21,136 nucleotides of DNA from DASQDN01 sp035630195 (GCA_035630195.1 DASQLD010000135.1:1-21136), one strand, 5' to 3'. Shown: positions 1 to 7,760, numbered from the stretch's first letter. Notes: generated by a model not told the origin, from the sequence alone. Translations and numbers: made by a program.

Positions 1-2
1 AT

Positions 3-434
3 GCCCACGCATTTCACTTGCGCTACTACTACTCGACGTTTAATTCCCCAGCGCTTCACAAAATAAGATTGGAGCGGAAGCAAGGCGCTCGAGATTTCTA
101 CCGCTTTGCTGCAAGCGCGCACTACGAAGTCGAACACGCGAACCCCCATCACGCGGACGTTGAGACGTGTCCCATCTGCGGACGCGCCGGAGAGTATGCG
201 GCAATAAAAGGGAATCTAGTGGAGCAAGTTCATGATCCACTGGGTCTAGAGTTAGTTCTAAGAGGAACAATCCATGGTCAGCCGGTCAGGTTCGAGGATT
301 GGGAACATCGGCCACTTGGCGGTATTACTGGTCTTTCAGATCAACTTCTTGTTTCAATTATCGAGTTTCCTGGTCAAACATCGGATCGCAATACGTATCG
401 AATCGGAATAGTCATTCTCGAGCCCAAGAAGTGA
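3..434 (+). CDS. Unrecognised protein, 3' part (5' end may lie outside the window)
   Basis: I do not recognise the family. The frame is open to the left edge of the window, so this is probably the C-terminal part of a longer gene. The first possible in-window start is a TTG at 18, which would give 138 residues. The product has a histidine-rich stretch (HANPHHADVE) followed by CPICGRAG, a single CxxC pair that could be half of a zinc site. The rest is mixed alpha/beta in character with no signal peptide or membrane segment. Codon use is less GC-rich at the third position towards the 3' end than in the firmly identified genes of the window, so a decaying or spurious gene cannot be excluded. It stands alone, with about 900 bp of gene-free DNA after it. 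Confidence 0.4.
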   Translation, partial: AHAFHLRYYYSTFNSPALHKIRLERKQGARDFYRFAASAHYEVEHANPHHADVETCPICGRAGEYAAIKGNLVEQVHDPLGLELVLRGTIHGQPVRFEDWEHRPLGGITGLSDQLLVSIIEFPGQTSDRNTYRIGIVILEPKK

Positions 435-1254
435 ACAAAATTTTAACACGAAAAGTCAGCGACTCTGTTAAAGCATCCACAACGCAATCGTCGAGTATGG
501 CGCATTGTCCGCGTTGGGTACTTCAATCCTTAGTTCGCCCCCCGGCTGCAATGTCTCGTTTCGTTTCCTGCAGACCCTGAACGATGGTGTCGCGGCGAGA
601 TCCATCGATGTCCGGATGTACAGATCGAGCCGTACGCGGCTTCAATGCTTTGACCGTTCCTAGGAGATCTCGCCCCACGCCGCATATGCGAGGCTTCGAG
701 GGATCCCCGTACAACGCAATCCCATTCCACGCCGGCGCGTTCCCGCGAGAAGGGCCATGATGCCAGACAAAGCACAGCGCCCGCTTAGCCCCTTTACTAT
801 CGTCCTACAATCGCTGGAGCTGCTATCGCAGTGACTATTTCCAGTGACACTTTCTCGTTCGAGTATCGAGCCCAGCACGATATGCAACTCCAGAAGTGAA
901 CTGTAGTAGGCTAGGTCAGTCAAACCGATACGGGGCTGCAGGTCCCGCATTCAACCCGTGACAGCATACCCCGCAGCGGTCCCCGGCTTCCGTGTCGTTT
1001 TGGAGAAACAAAGGGAATGCGAACACGCTTCAATCCGAGATGTTCGCGCCTAATGCGCGCCGGAAGAGCGGCCGTGACAACTCTTCCGGGCTGAGGTGAA
1101 CGATCTCCAAATTGCTCCCGTTTCCGTTTCGGTGCGATCAATCCCGCCGTTGAATCGCGTCCACTTCTGTAGGACGGGCCTAGATACCTAGTAGCCACGG
1201 ATATCGACCCTGCCTCCGCTTATCTTTCGTTCCTAAGGTGGCAGCCGGAAGTTT

Positions 1255-1278
1255 ATGCACAGCTTTCAAGCTGTGCAT
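1255..1278. repeat. Inverted repeat, 11-bp arms with 2-nt centre
   Basis: The arms ATGCACAGCTT and AAGCTGTGCAT are perfect reverse complements separated by TC. The element ends 71 bp before the ATG of the DUF1549/DUF1553 gene. No T-run follows, so it does not look like an intrinsic terminator. A dimeric repressor or activator site for the downstream gene pair, or a stable hairpin in a leader RNA, would both fit. Confidence 0.55.
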
Positions 1279-1337
1279 CTTCAACATTCTCGCACTTCAG
1301 TCGCAACGAGATGAATGTCGTCGCCAATTCCTAATGA

Positions 1338-1343
1338 TACAAT
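1338..1343 (+). promoter_or_regulatory. Possible -10 box of a leaderless transcript
   Basis: TACAAT lies with its last base 6 nt before the ATG at 1350. A transcript starting the usual distance downstream of a -10 hexamer would begin at or next to the start codon. No Shine-Dalgarno is visible between this hexamer and the ATG. No good -35 box is visible (ATGTCG at a 17-nt spacing), so the call is tentative. Confidence 0.35.
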
Positions 1344-1349
1344 CCGCGC

Positions 1350-4300
1350 ATGGCAGCTTGGCGTGCCTTCGCGCTCCTACTCGGTGTTTTCCCATTGCTT
1401 GCGCAAGAGGATGGAGCCGCGTTTTTCGAGAAGAATATCCGGCCGATCCTCGTGAAACAGTGCCTGAGTTGCCACTCTGCCGAGAGCCAACCAGTTATGG
1501 GCGCGCTGCGGCTCGATAGTCGTGAAGCGGCCTTAAAAGGCGGCAGCCGCGGACCTTCAATTGTCCCTGGGAATGTTGGCGAGAGCCTTCTGATGAAGGC
1601 TGTTCGACACACCGCCGGCGCATTGAAGATGCCGCCTGGTCCGAAAATGAAAGATACCGATACTGCTCTCATCGCGAAGTGGATTCAGATGGGCGCGCCC
1701 TGGGGGTCGGACGTGACCTCCAAGTTTGGTGGCGAGAAGTTCTGGGCGTTTGTGCCGCCGAGAGAGCCGGCGATTCCCGCGGTAAACGACAAGGCTTGGG
1801 TTCGTTCTGCAATCGACTCGTTCGTGCTTAATGCACTAGAGTTTAAAGGGCTTAATCCCACAAGGCAGGCCGATAAGCGCACCTTGATTCGCCGTGCTTC
1901 TTACGACCTGACAGGTCTGCCGCCAACCATCACGGAAGTCAGCGATTTTCTTGCGGACGAGTCGCCGGATGCCTTCAGCCGAGTGGTCGAACGGCTGCTT
2001 GCGTCGCCCAGATACGGGGAGCGCTGGGGACGCCACTGGCTGGATGTCGCCCGCTATGCCGATTCGAACGGTCTCGATGAGAATCTTGTATATAAGAATG
2101 CTTATCGGTATCGCGATTATGTGATCGCTGCTTTCAACAAAGACAAGCCGTTCGATCAGTTTCTCCACGAGCAGCTTGCGGGCGACCTTTTGCCTCAGGG
2201 CGGTGATGAGCAGGCACGATACGAGCGGCTAACTGCTACCGGCTTTCTAAGCCTCGGAGCGAAGATGCTCGCCGAGGATGATCCGGTCAAGATGGAGATG
2301 GACATCGTCGACGAACAGCTAGATACGACCGCCCGGGCATTCATGGGGCTGACGGTAGGCTGCGCTCGGTGTCACGACCACAAGTTCGATCCGATCAGCC
2401 ATGCCGACTATTACGCGCTGGCGGGTATCTTCAAAAGCTCGAAGACGATGGAGAATTTCAAAGTCGTCGCGAAGTGGCATGAGCATGTTCTGGCGCCCAA
2501 GGAAGACCGAGATAAGCTGATCGCGCACGAAGCGAAGGTGGAAGCCAAGCGCAAAGAGATCGGCAAGATTACAAGCGCCAATAATGAGAAGCTGGCCAGT
2601 GAAGGCATCAATCGAATGGGCGCTTATCTGCTTGCTGCGGCGCATGTGCAGCGCGATCAGCAGATCCAGGTCTCCCCGGTAGAATCGGCGACGAATGCTG
2701 TCGTTCTCCAAGCCGGCTCATTCAGTGCCGGGAACATTCAACGCCTTCTTGAAAAGAAGAAGTCTAACGTACCTAAAGACAAGCAAGGGCCGTTCTTCGC
2801 CGAATACGAAGTTACTGCTCCAGCGACGGGCGATTATCAAATCGACATCTTCGATGAGGAGAAGGGCTCGGGGACCGCGGACCTCTGGGTGAACGGCGTG
2901 TGGGTGAGGCAGGGCTCAGGGCCGGTTCAGAACCGAGCGGCTTCGTCGGACGCAGGCGGTTGGTCATATCTTGCAATCGTCCCTCTCAAGCAGGGTTGGA
3001 ATACAATTCGGTTAGAGCATGCAACACGCTTCCCGTATTTCGAGAAGCTGTTGGTTGCGCCGAACTCGACTGATCGAAGGCCGTTGACAACGGTTCAGAT
3101 TGCGAATCGCTATGAAGTTAATCCCACTTACCTGAATCAACTTGTTGAGTATCTCGAGCGCTCAAATGGCGCGATCGCTTCGGTGCTGCATGAGTGGGAG
3201 ATTCAGGGAAAGGACGGCGCTCTTGCAGAGTCCCCGGAAGCACTGGCGGCGAAGTACGAAACACTCTTCCAGCACGCTGCCAGGGAAGGCAAGGATGCCT
3301 CGGACGCCAAAGTCAAGGCAGTGTACGGCTTCATCACCGAGAAGTTCGGGCCATTTCGCGCGCCTGCCAATTTCCGGCGCTACTATCCGGCTGAGACTCG
3401 CGAGGAACTTGCTCGTCTTGATGCTGAATTGAAGATGCTGGAAACGGCGACTCCCAAGTATCCCCAAGCAATGGGAGTGACCGAGAACGCTACGATCGGC
3501 GATCTTGCGATCCACCTTCGAGGAAGTCATTGGACGCTTGGTGAGAAAGTCCCCCGGCGTTTTCTAAAGGTGATCTCCGGCGAACAGTCTTCGATTCCTG
3601 CTACCGAGAGCGGGCGGCTGCAATTGGCGCGCTGGATGACACAGAAGGACCATCCGCTGACCAGCCGAGTAATGGTTAACCGGATCTGGCGCGGCCACTT
3701 CGGAAGAGGCATCGTGCCGAGCGTCGACAACTTTGGCCGACTGGGTGAGAAGCCTGCGAATCAGCCTTTGCTCGACTGGCTTGCGTTGCGCTTCGTCGAG
3801 AACGGCTGGTCAATCAAGGCGATGCATCGCATGGTCATGCTGTCGAATACCTATCAAATGAGCAGTGAGTACAACGCGAAGGCTTCGGACATCGATCCGG
3901 AGAATGTTCTTCTTTGGCGTATGCCCCGCAGACGCTTAGAAGCTGAGGCCATCCGCGATGGCATTATGAGCGTTTCGGGCGGACTGAACACGGAAGGTGG
4001 TGGCAGTCTGCTTCCCTACAAAGACCGCGAGTATGTCGCCGACACAGCGCGTGGCGGAACGGTGGACTATGATCGACCGATTCGAGCCGTCTATATTCCG
4101 GTTGTTCGCAGCTCGATGTATGACGTCTTCACTGCATTCGATTTACCTGACCCGTCCAGCTCGAACGGAGACCGGGATTCGACCGTCGTTGCGCCACAGG
4201 CGTTGTTTATGATGAACAGCTCCGTCATGCTTAAGCACAGCCGCAAGATGGCGGAGGGTCTGCTCGCTCGCGACGACTTGGATGATGCCGGGCGAATACG

Positions 4301-4469
4301 GGAGGCGTATCAGAGAGCGCTGACCCGGCCGGCGACTCCGGTGGAGATAGACAACGCTTTGTCCTTCATTTCTCGGATCGGAAGAGAGTGGCAAGGCGCT
4401 AAGACAAATGCATGGCAGAGCTTCTGTAAAGCACTGCTCTCTTCGAGCGAATTCATCTACGTGAACTGA
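1350..4469 (+). CDS. Secreted PSCyt1/DUF1549/DUF1553 protein with cytochrome c-like motifs
   Basis: This 1039-residue protein has the planctomycete/acidobacterial cytochrome-associated architecture. A signal peptide covers residues 1 to about 19, ending LLAQ. A PSCyt1 domain follows with heme-binding motif CLSCH (38-42) and a possible axial Met near 94 (KMPPGPKM). PSCyt2/DUF1549 runs from about 150 to 350 (RRASYDLTGLPPT, RYGERWGRHWLDVARYADS) and contains a second CxxCH, CARCHDHKFDPI (338-349). A beta-rich insert at about 440-580 (TGDYQIDIFDEE, GWNTIRLEH) resembles a carbohydrate-binding module. PSD1/DUF1553 occupies the C-terminal third (HPLTSRVMVNRIWRGHFGRG, then RRRLEAEAIRDG) and ends in the usual SSEFIYVN. 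These proteins act outside the cytoplasm, and their reaction is not established. The ATG at 1350 gives the signal peptide directly. The next gene begins 1 bp after the stop, and that DUF1501 partner is the normal companion. Confidence 0.93.
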   Translation: MAAWRAFALLLGVFPLLAQEDGAAFFEKNIRPILVKQCLSCHSAESQPVMGALRLDSREAALKGGSRGPSIVPGNVGESLLMKAVRHTAGALKMPPGPKMKDTDTALIAKWIQMGAPWGSDVTSKFGGEKFWAFVPPREPAIPAVNDKAWVRSAIDSFVLNALEFKGLNPTRQADKRTLIRRASYDLTGLPPTITEVSDFLADESPDAFSRVVERLLASPRYGERWGRHWLDVARYADSNGLDENLVYKNAYRYRDYVIAAFNKDKPFDQFLHEQLAGDLLPQGGDEQARYERLTATGFLSLGAKMLAEDDPVKMEMDIVDEQLDTTARAFMGLTVGCARCHDHKFDPISHADYYALAGIFKSSKTMENFKVVAKWHEHVLAPKEDRDKLIAHEAKVEAKRKEIGKITSANNEKLASEGINRMGAYLLAAAHVQRDQQIQVSPVESATNAVVLQAGSFSAGNIQRLLEKKKSNVPKDKQGPFFAEYEVTAPATGDYQIDIFDEEKGSGTADLWVNGVWVRQGSGPVQNRAASSDAGGWSYLAIVPLKQGWNTIRLEHATRFPYFEKLLVAPNSTDRRPLTTVQIANRYEVNPTYLNQLVEYLERSNGAIASVLHEWEIQGKDGALAESPEALAAKYETLFQHAAREGKDASDAKVKAVYGFITEKFGPFRAPANFRRYYPAETREELARLDAELKMLETATPKYPQAMGVTENATIGDLAIHLRGSHWTLGEKVPRRFLKVISGEQSSIPATESGRLQLARWMTQKDHPLTSRVMVNRIWRGHFGRGIVPSVDNFGRLGEKPANQPLLDWLALRFVENGWSIKAMHRMVMLSNTYQMSSEYNAKASDIDPENVLLWRMPRRRLEAEAIRDGIMSVSGGLNTEGGGSLLPYKDREYVADTARGGTVDYDRPIRAVYIPVVRSSMYDVFTAFDLPDPSSSNGDRDSTVVAPQALFMMNSSVMLKHSRKMAEGLLARDDLDDAGRIREAYQRALTRPATPVEIDNALSFISRIGREWQGAKTNAWQSFCKALLSSSEFIYVN

Positions 4470-4470
4470 C

Positions 4471-5898
4471 ATGAACCGGCACTGGAATTCCTATCTGAAT
4501 CAAAGCTTATCGAGGCGCGACTTGCTTAGGATGTCGAGCGCGGGATTCGGCGGCTTGGCGCTGGCTGGTTTACTGGGCGAGGAGCAGGTCCGGGCAGCGA
4601 GCACATCGACGGATCCACTTGCGGTCAAGGCTCCGCATTTTGCAGCTCGCGCAAAGCGGGTTATTTTTCTTTTCATGCATGGCGGTCCTTCCCAGATGGA
4701 CACGTTCGACTACAAGCCATTACTGAAACGAGACCACGGCAAGCCACTTCCGTTTGCGCGGCCCAAAGTCGTCTCGAGCGAAACATTCAATCTTCTGCAA
4801 TCACCCTGGGCGTTCCGCCAGTACGGACAAAGCGGCGCATGGGTCAGCGATCTGTTTCCAGAGGTGGCCAAATGCGTTGACGATCTGTGCATTATTAAGT
4901 CGATGCACGGTTCGAATTCACGTCATGGCGGCGCTTTGCTCGAGTTGCATACCGGTTCCGATACGTTCATTCGCCCGAGCATGGGTTCTTGGGTAACGTA
5001 TGGTCTTGGCAGTGAGAACTCTTCGATGCCTGGCTTCGTCACCATTTGTCCGACTCAATCGCATGGAGGGGCCAATAATTTCGGTTCGGCATTTCTGCCT
5101 GCTCCTTACGCCGGTACTGCAATCGGATCAGTGGGTATTCCGGCGCGCGACGCTAAGATTCCTTTTATTACAAATCATGAAACGCCCCGATCCATTCAGC
5201 GAATGGAGATCGACTACAGCCAGGAACTGAATCGCAGGCAACTCGAGCTTACGGGTCCGGATCGAGCGCTGGAAGGCCGGATTGAATCTTTCGAATTGGC
5301 TTTTCGAATGCAAACGGAAGGCCCGGATCTGCAGGATCTGGGCAAGGAATCAGAGGCGACGAAAAAGCTGTACGGGCTGGATCATCCAATTACGGAGGAT
5401 TTCGGTAGGCAGTGCTTAATGGCTCGGAGGTTCTCTGAGAGAGGCGTGCGCTTCGTCCAGGTGAGTCACACTTACAAGTGGGACCAGCACGAGAATCTGA
5501 AGCGGGATCACCAACAGAACGCAGCCGAGGTGGACAAACCCATCGCAGGGTTGTTGCGAGATCTGAAATCACGCGGATTATTAGAAGACACGCTCGTTCT
5601 TTGGGGTGGCGAGTTCGGGCGCACGCCCACGGCGCAGGGATCGGATGGCCGAGATCACAATCCAGAAGCATTCACGATGTGGATGGCGGGTGGCGGGGTA
5701 AAGGCTGGCTTGTCATTCGGAGCCACTGATGACTACAGCTACTACTCAGTCGTCGACAAAGTTCACTTTCACGACTTGCATGCCACGATCCTTCACCTGC
5801 TGGGTTTAGACCATAAACGACTGACGTATCGCTATGCTGGACGTGACTTCCGTTTAACAGACGTACACGGGGAAGTGGTCAAGGGTATTTTGGCCTAG
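4471..5898 (+). CDS. DUF1501 protein, Tat-exported
   Basis: A 475-residue DUF1501 family protein, a branch related to the alkaline phosphatase/sulfatase fold. The N-terminus carries a Tat-type signal, SRRDLLRM at residues 14-21, followed by a hydrophobic stretch rich in Gly, Ala and Leu and a likely cleavage site near QVRAAS (39-44). Export of a folded, possibly metal-bound protein is therefore expected. Family signatures include FLFMHGGPSQMDTFDYKP from residue 66, SRHGGALLELHTG, VRFVQVSHTYKWDQHENL, LVLWGGEFGRTPTAQG and GRDHNPEAFTMWMAGGG. The His and Asp residues in these segments are the probable metal ligands. The gene begins 1 bp after the stop of the DUF1549/DUF1553 gene, so the two are almost certainly translated from one message. 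The substrate is unknown. The stop is followed by about 390 bp without a gene. Confidence 0.93.
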   Translation: MNRHWNSYLNQSLSRRDLLRMSSAGFGGLALAGLLGEEQVRAASTSTDPLAVKAPHFAARAKRVIFLFMHGGPSQMDTFDYKPLLKRDHGKPLPFARPKVVSSETFNLLQSPWAFRQYGQSGAWVSDLFPEVAKCVDDLCIIKSMHGSNSRHGGALLELHTGSDTFIRPSMGSWVTYGLGSENSSMPGFVTICPTQSHGGANNFGSAFLPAPYAGTAIGSVGIPARDAKIPFITNHETPRSIQRMEIDYSQELNRRQLELTGPDRALEGRIESFELAFRMQTEGPDLQDLGKESEATKKLYGLDHPITEDFGRQCLMARRFSERGVRFVQVSHTYKWDQHENLKRDHQQNAAEVDKPIAGLLRDLKSRGLLEDTLVLWGGEFGRTPTAQGSDGRDHNPEAFTMWMAGGGVKAGLSFGATDDYSYYSVVDKVHFHDLHATILHLLGLDHKRLTYRYAGRDFRLTDVHGEVVKGILA

Positions 5899-6289
5899 AC
5901 GAGCTATTGCCTTTCCGGAGTTCGGTTTCTTTTGCGTCAACCCTTGAAGCAGTCCCCGAAGCTTCCTGAATCCCCTAATTTGTTGTGCGGCCTGGCAACG
6001 GCAAGAAATGGCGGGGACCACATTGATACTTCCGCATTCACATTGATATTGGTAAGCATCTTTTCCTCGGTAGTAGTTGTTGTGTTTTGTGTGAGCTCGG
6101 TTCCGTTCCGAAGATCCTGAACGCCACATCCTGCCTCTCTTTTCACAGGTGAGTCACGCTCCTTTGTTTAACGGCGCCGACTTCTGCAAAACCATTTTGC
6201 AACGCAGAGCTGCATTGCCGGGAAAGAGCAAATTCGGCTCCGGTTGACATCCGACCAAGAAGATCTAGCTATAGCTAGGCTCAGGTAGA
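5899..6289. other. Intergenic stretch before the PadR pseudogene
   Basis: No gene is supported. The short open frames on both strands have no start signals and no recognisable motifs. Small features seen are the ten-base direct repeat CACATTGATA (twice, 6019 and 6040) and a pyrimidine-rich run near 6130. The 3' end holds a TTGACA hexamer at 6244-6249 and the palindrome at 6265-6278, relics of the control region of the adjacent broken regulator gene. Confidence 0.5.
6244..6278 (+). promoter_or_regulatory. Relic promoter/operator of the PadR pseudogene
   Basis: TTGACA (6244-6249) is a perfect -35 hexamer, but no good -10 lies at 16-18 nt (AGCTAT at 17). A perfect 14-bp palindrome, CTAGCTATAGCTAG, occupies 6265-6278 and is followed by G. 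The intact downstream padR gene has CTAG-N5-CTAGG at the same relative place, while this one reads CTAG-N6-CTAGG. The two sites therefore share half-site sequence and probably derive from, or converge on, the same kind of PadR operator. Confidence 0.45.
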
Positions 6290-6576
6290 ATGGCGACACG
6301 AAAGCCGGACGACGAACGGATTGGTTTGTTGCAGGGAACTCTGGACTTGCTTATCCTGCGGACCTTATTGTTCGGTAGGGAGCACGGGCAGGGAATCGCG
6401 CGCGCGATCCAAGCAATGAGTGGAGAAATACTCCTTGTCCGTCATGGGGGGAATGTGGTACGAGCGGTAACAACCGAAAAGTCCGATTTTATCGGCTCAC
6501 GCCTGGGGGTAGGAAGCAACTCAATACCGAGACCAGGCAATGGGACCGCATTACAGCTGCGGTAGGACGGTACTAG
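6290..6576 (+). pseudogene. PadR-family regulator, broken by internal deletion and frameshift
   Basis: From the ATG at 6290 the frame gives a normal PadR N-terminus (LLQGTLDLLILRTLLFGREHGQG, then a GEILLVRHG segment). It then leaves the family sequence. From 6451 a different frame resumes it: E-C-G-T-SGNNRKVRFYRLT, then GRKQLNTETRQWDRITAAVG, ending at the TAG at 6574-6576. The missing part corresponds to about 17 codons of the winged-helix region, the SLYPALYRLEQQELISA segment of the intact copy at 7418. The conserved Trp of AEW has become Cys (TGG to TGT). No functional repressor can be made. Confidence 0.85.
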
Positions 6577-6609
6577 CGGCGGAAGACCCAGCCAGCTGAG
6601 GAACTGAGC

Positions 6610-7335
6610 ATGTGGTTTCGCAGGCTTCAGTACAGTGACTTTCAAACCGAGTTTGAATCGTATATTGAGCTTGAAGGCAGGCGGACGATCCTATCGAATA
6701 GTGGGAGTCGTTGGGGATACAAAACAAGAATCTACGCGAACCGGCTCCGAGTTTCGTTTATCTCTCGATCCCACAATCGAGAGGCCTACGACCCCCGCTC
6801 ACATTGACTGTCGCCTCCGGGATGCCAAGCAGCCAGATAGAACTTACCGAACCAATGCGCAGGAACTCTCGGGTCTTTATCCGGATTTGCTGATTTCGGA
6901 GGTGATCACGATGCGACGCCAAATGGATAGTACCTTGCCGACCGAACGTCTGCTGTCAGCGCTCTCCAGTATGTTCGGAGTGCTGGCGTTGATTCTAGCT
7001 TCAATTGAGCTATATGGCGTCCTTAGCGATCGAATCGAACAACACCGCCATTCAATCGGCATACGGATGGCATTGGGCACGTCGGCCCTCTCCGTTGTCT
7101 TTAGTGTCGTGCGGCAAAGCGGTCGGGTGATTGTGGCTGGCTTAGTCGTGGGTATACCTGTCGCGTTTGGCGCCTCTCGCGCAGCCGAGTCCATGCTATG
7201 GGGATTGAAGCCGAGCGATCCCACGAGCTACCTGATGGAGCAGCCATGCTGTGTGTGGTAGGCATCGTAAGCGCCCTTGTTCCGGCGTGCCGCGCAGCGA
7301 CCATACCGCCTGCGGAGGCGTTGCGGCACAGTTGA
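6610..7335 (+). pseudogene. ADOP/MacB-type ABC permease remnant with large internal deletion
   Basis: The start (MWFRRLQYSDFQTEFESYIELE, 6610-6675) matches the N-terminal cap of acidobacterial ADOP permeases. It passes within a few codons to SYRIVGVVGDTK, which normally lies far into the second half, so several hundred codons are missing. The remainder is the C-terminal FtsX region spread over three frames. NLREPAPSFVYLSIPQS and PPLTLTVASG lie in one frame. YPDLLISEVITMRRQMD through IGIRMALG and the following membrane segment lie in another. LVPACRAATIPPAEALRHS, ending at 7335, is in a third. At least three frameshifts are therefore present. It is 726 bp long, against 2691 bp for the intact copy downstream. 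It follows the PadR pseudogene exactly as the intact pair is arranged. Confidence 0.88.
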
Positions 7336-7359
7336 CTATCGTTCCTGCTTTGTCTCTCC

Positions 7360-7388
7360 TTGTCAGACTAGGAAAGTCCTGATATACT
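7360..7388 (+). promoter_or_regulatory. Sigma70-type promoter of the padR operon
   Basis: TTGTCA (7360-7365) and TATACT (7383-7388) are separated by exactly 17 bp, the optimal spacing, with each hexamer one or two mismatches from consensus. The expected start of transcription falls within or just after the inverted repeat at 7387-7405, leaving a leader of roughly 20-25 nt before the padR ATG at 7418. This is the best promoter found by eye in the window. Confidence 0.75.
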
Positions 7389-7405
7389 CCTAGCAATACT
7401 AGGAG
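7387..7405. promoter_or_regulatory. Probable PadR operator overlapping -10 and Shine-Dalgarno
   Basis: CTCCTAG-CAATA-CTAGGAG is a perfect inverted repeat with 7-bp arms and a 5-bp spacer. Its left arm overlaps the last two bases of the -10 hexamer, and its right arm contains most of the padR Shine-Dalgarno AGGAGG (7401-7406). A PadR dimer bound here would block RNA polymerase. In RNA the same repeat could pair and hide the ribosome site. Autoregulation is inferred from position, as is common for PadR genes. Confidence 0.65.
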
Positions 7406-7417
7406 GCGGCAGTTCAC

Positions 7418-7759
7418 ATGCCTAAAACCGCGGATCTACTTCCCGGGACGCTCGACATGCTCATCCTGAAGGCTGTGTCGTTAAAGCCACTTCATGGGTA
7501 TGGTGTCTTGCTGCGAATCCGCCAGATTTCGGGAGACGCTTTGGAGATACCGCAGGGATCGTTATATCCGGCGCTTTACCGATTGGAACAGCAGGAGCTA
7601 ATTTCGGCCGAATGGGCGCAAAGCGATAACAACCGGCGGGCGAAATACTATACGCTGACGGCGGCCGGAAGGCGGCGACTTAAGGATGAAACCGCCGGCT
7701 GGAACCGGCTTGCGGCAGCGATTGCCGCCGCCTTGAATACTAAGCCGGAGGAGGTGTGA
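7418..7759 (+). CDS. PadR-family transcriptional regulator
   Basis: A 113-residue PadR-like winged-helix repressor of the short acidobacterial type. The N-terminal helices are LLPGTLDMLILKAVSLKPLHGYG (7-29). The recognition helix and wing fall at GSLYPALYRLEQQELISAEW (47-66), NNRRAKYYTLTAAGRRRL (71-88) includes the wing, and the C-terminal dimerisation helix is short (ETAGWNRLAAAIAAAL). No ligand can be predicted. The start is supported by AGGAGG at 7401-7406. The gene ends 1 bp before the permease ATG, and GGAGGAGG at the 3' end of padR serves as the permease ribosome site, so the two are translationally coupled. It very likely represses its own promoter and thereby the permease and the genes beyond it. 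A broken paralogue lies just upstream. Confidence 0.94.
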   Translation: MPKTADLLPGTLDMLILKAVSLKPLHGYGVLLRIRQISGDALEIPQGSLYPALYRLEQQELISAEWAQSDNNRRAKYYTLTAAGRRRLKDETAGWNRLAAAIAAALNTKPEEV

Positions 7760-7760
7760 G

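Larger units (their letters stand above)
435..1349. other. Gene-poor stretch, about 900 bp
   Basis: I see no convincing gene here. All open frames are under 100 codons, overlap one another on both strands, lack Shine-Dalgarno sequences and give low-complexity Arg/Ser-rich translations. No tRNA-like cloverleaf or transposase motif was recognised. The minus strand around 560-760 reads GIALYGDPSKP and, further on, HPDIDG. The first resembles a phrase seen before the metal-binding histidines of some cupin proteins, but the rest does not follow that family, so a decayed cupin gene is only a weak possibility. The recognisable items are the inverted repeat at 1255-1278 and a possible -10 box at 1338-1343. 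Confidence 0.5.

Noticed and set aside
920..1198. 92-codon open frame on the minus strand in the gene-free region
   Set aside because: It has no ribosome site, its composition is Arg/Ser/Gly-rich and it has no recognisable motif. It is not distinguishable from chance.
5937..6146. 69-codon open frame on the minus strand between the DUF1501 gene and the PadR pseudogene
   Set aside because: There is no Shine-Dalgarno, a run of seven Thr comes from a simple sequence, and competing frames of similar length exist on both strands.
6635..7261. Reading the 208-codon frame as a complete small FtsX-like permease
   Set aside because: Its start is out of frame with the permease N-terminus just before it. 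Family sequence continues in other frames in its middle and after its end, so it is part of a pseudogene.
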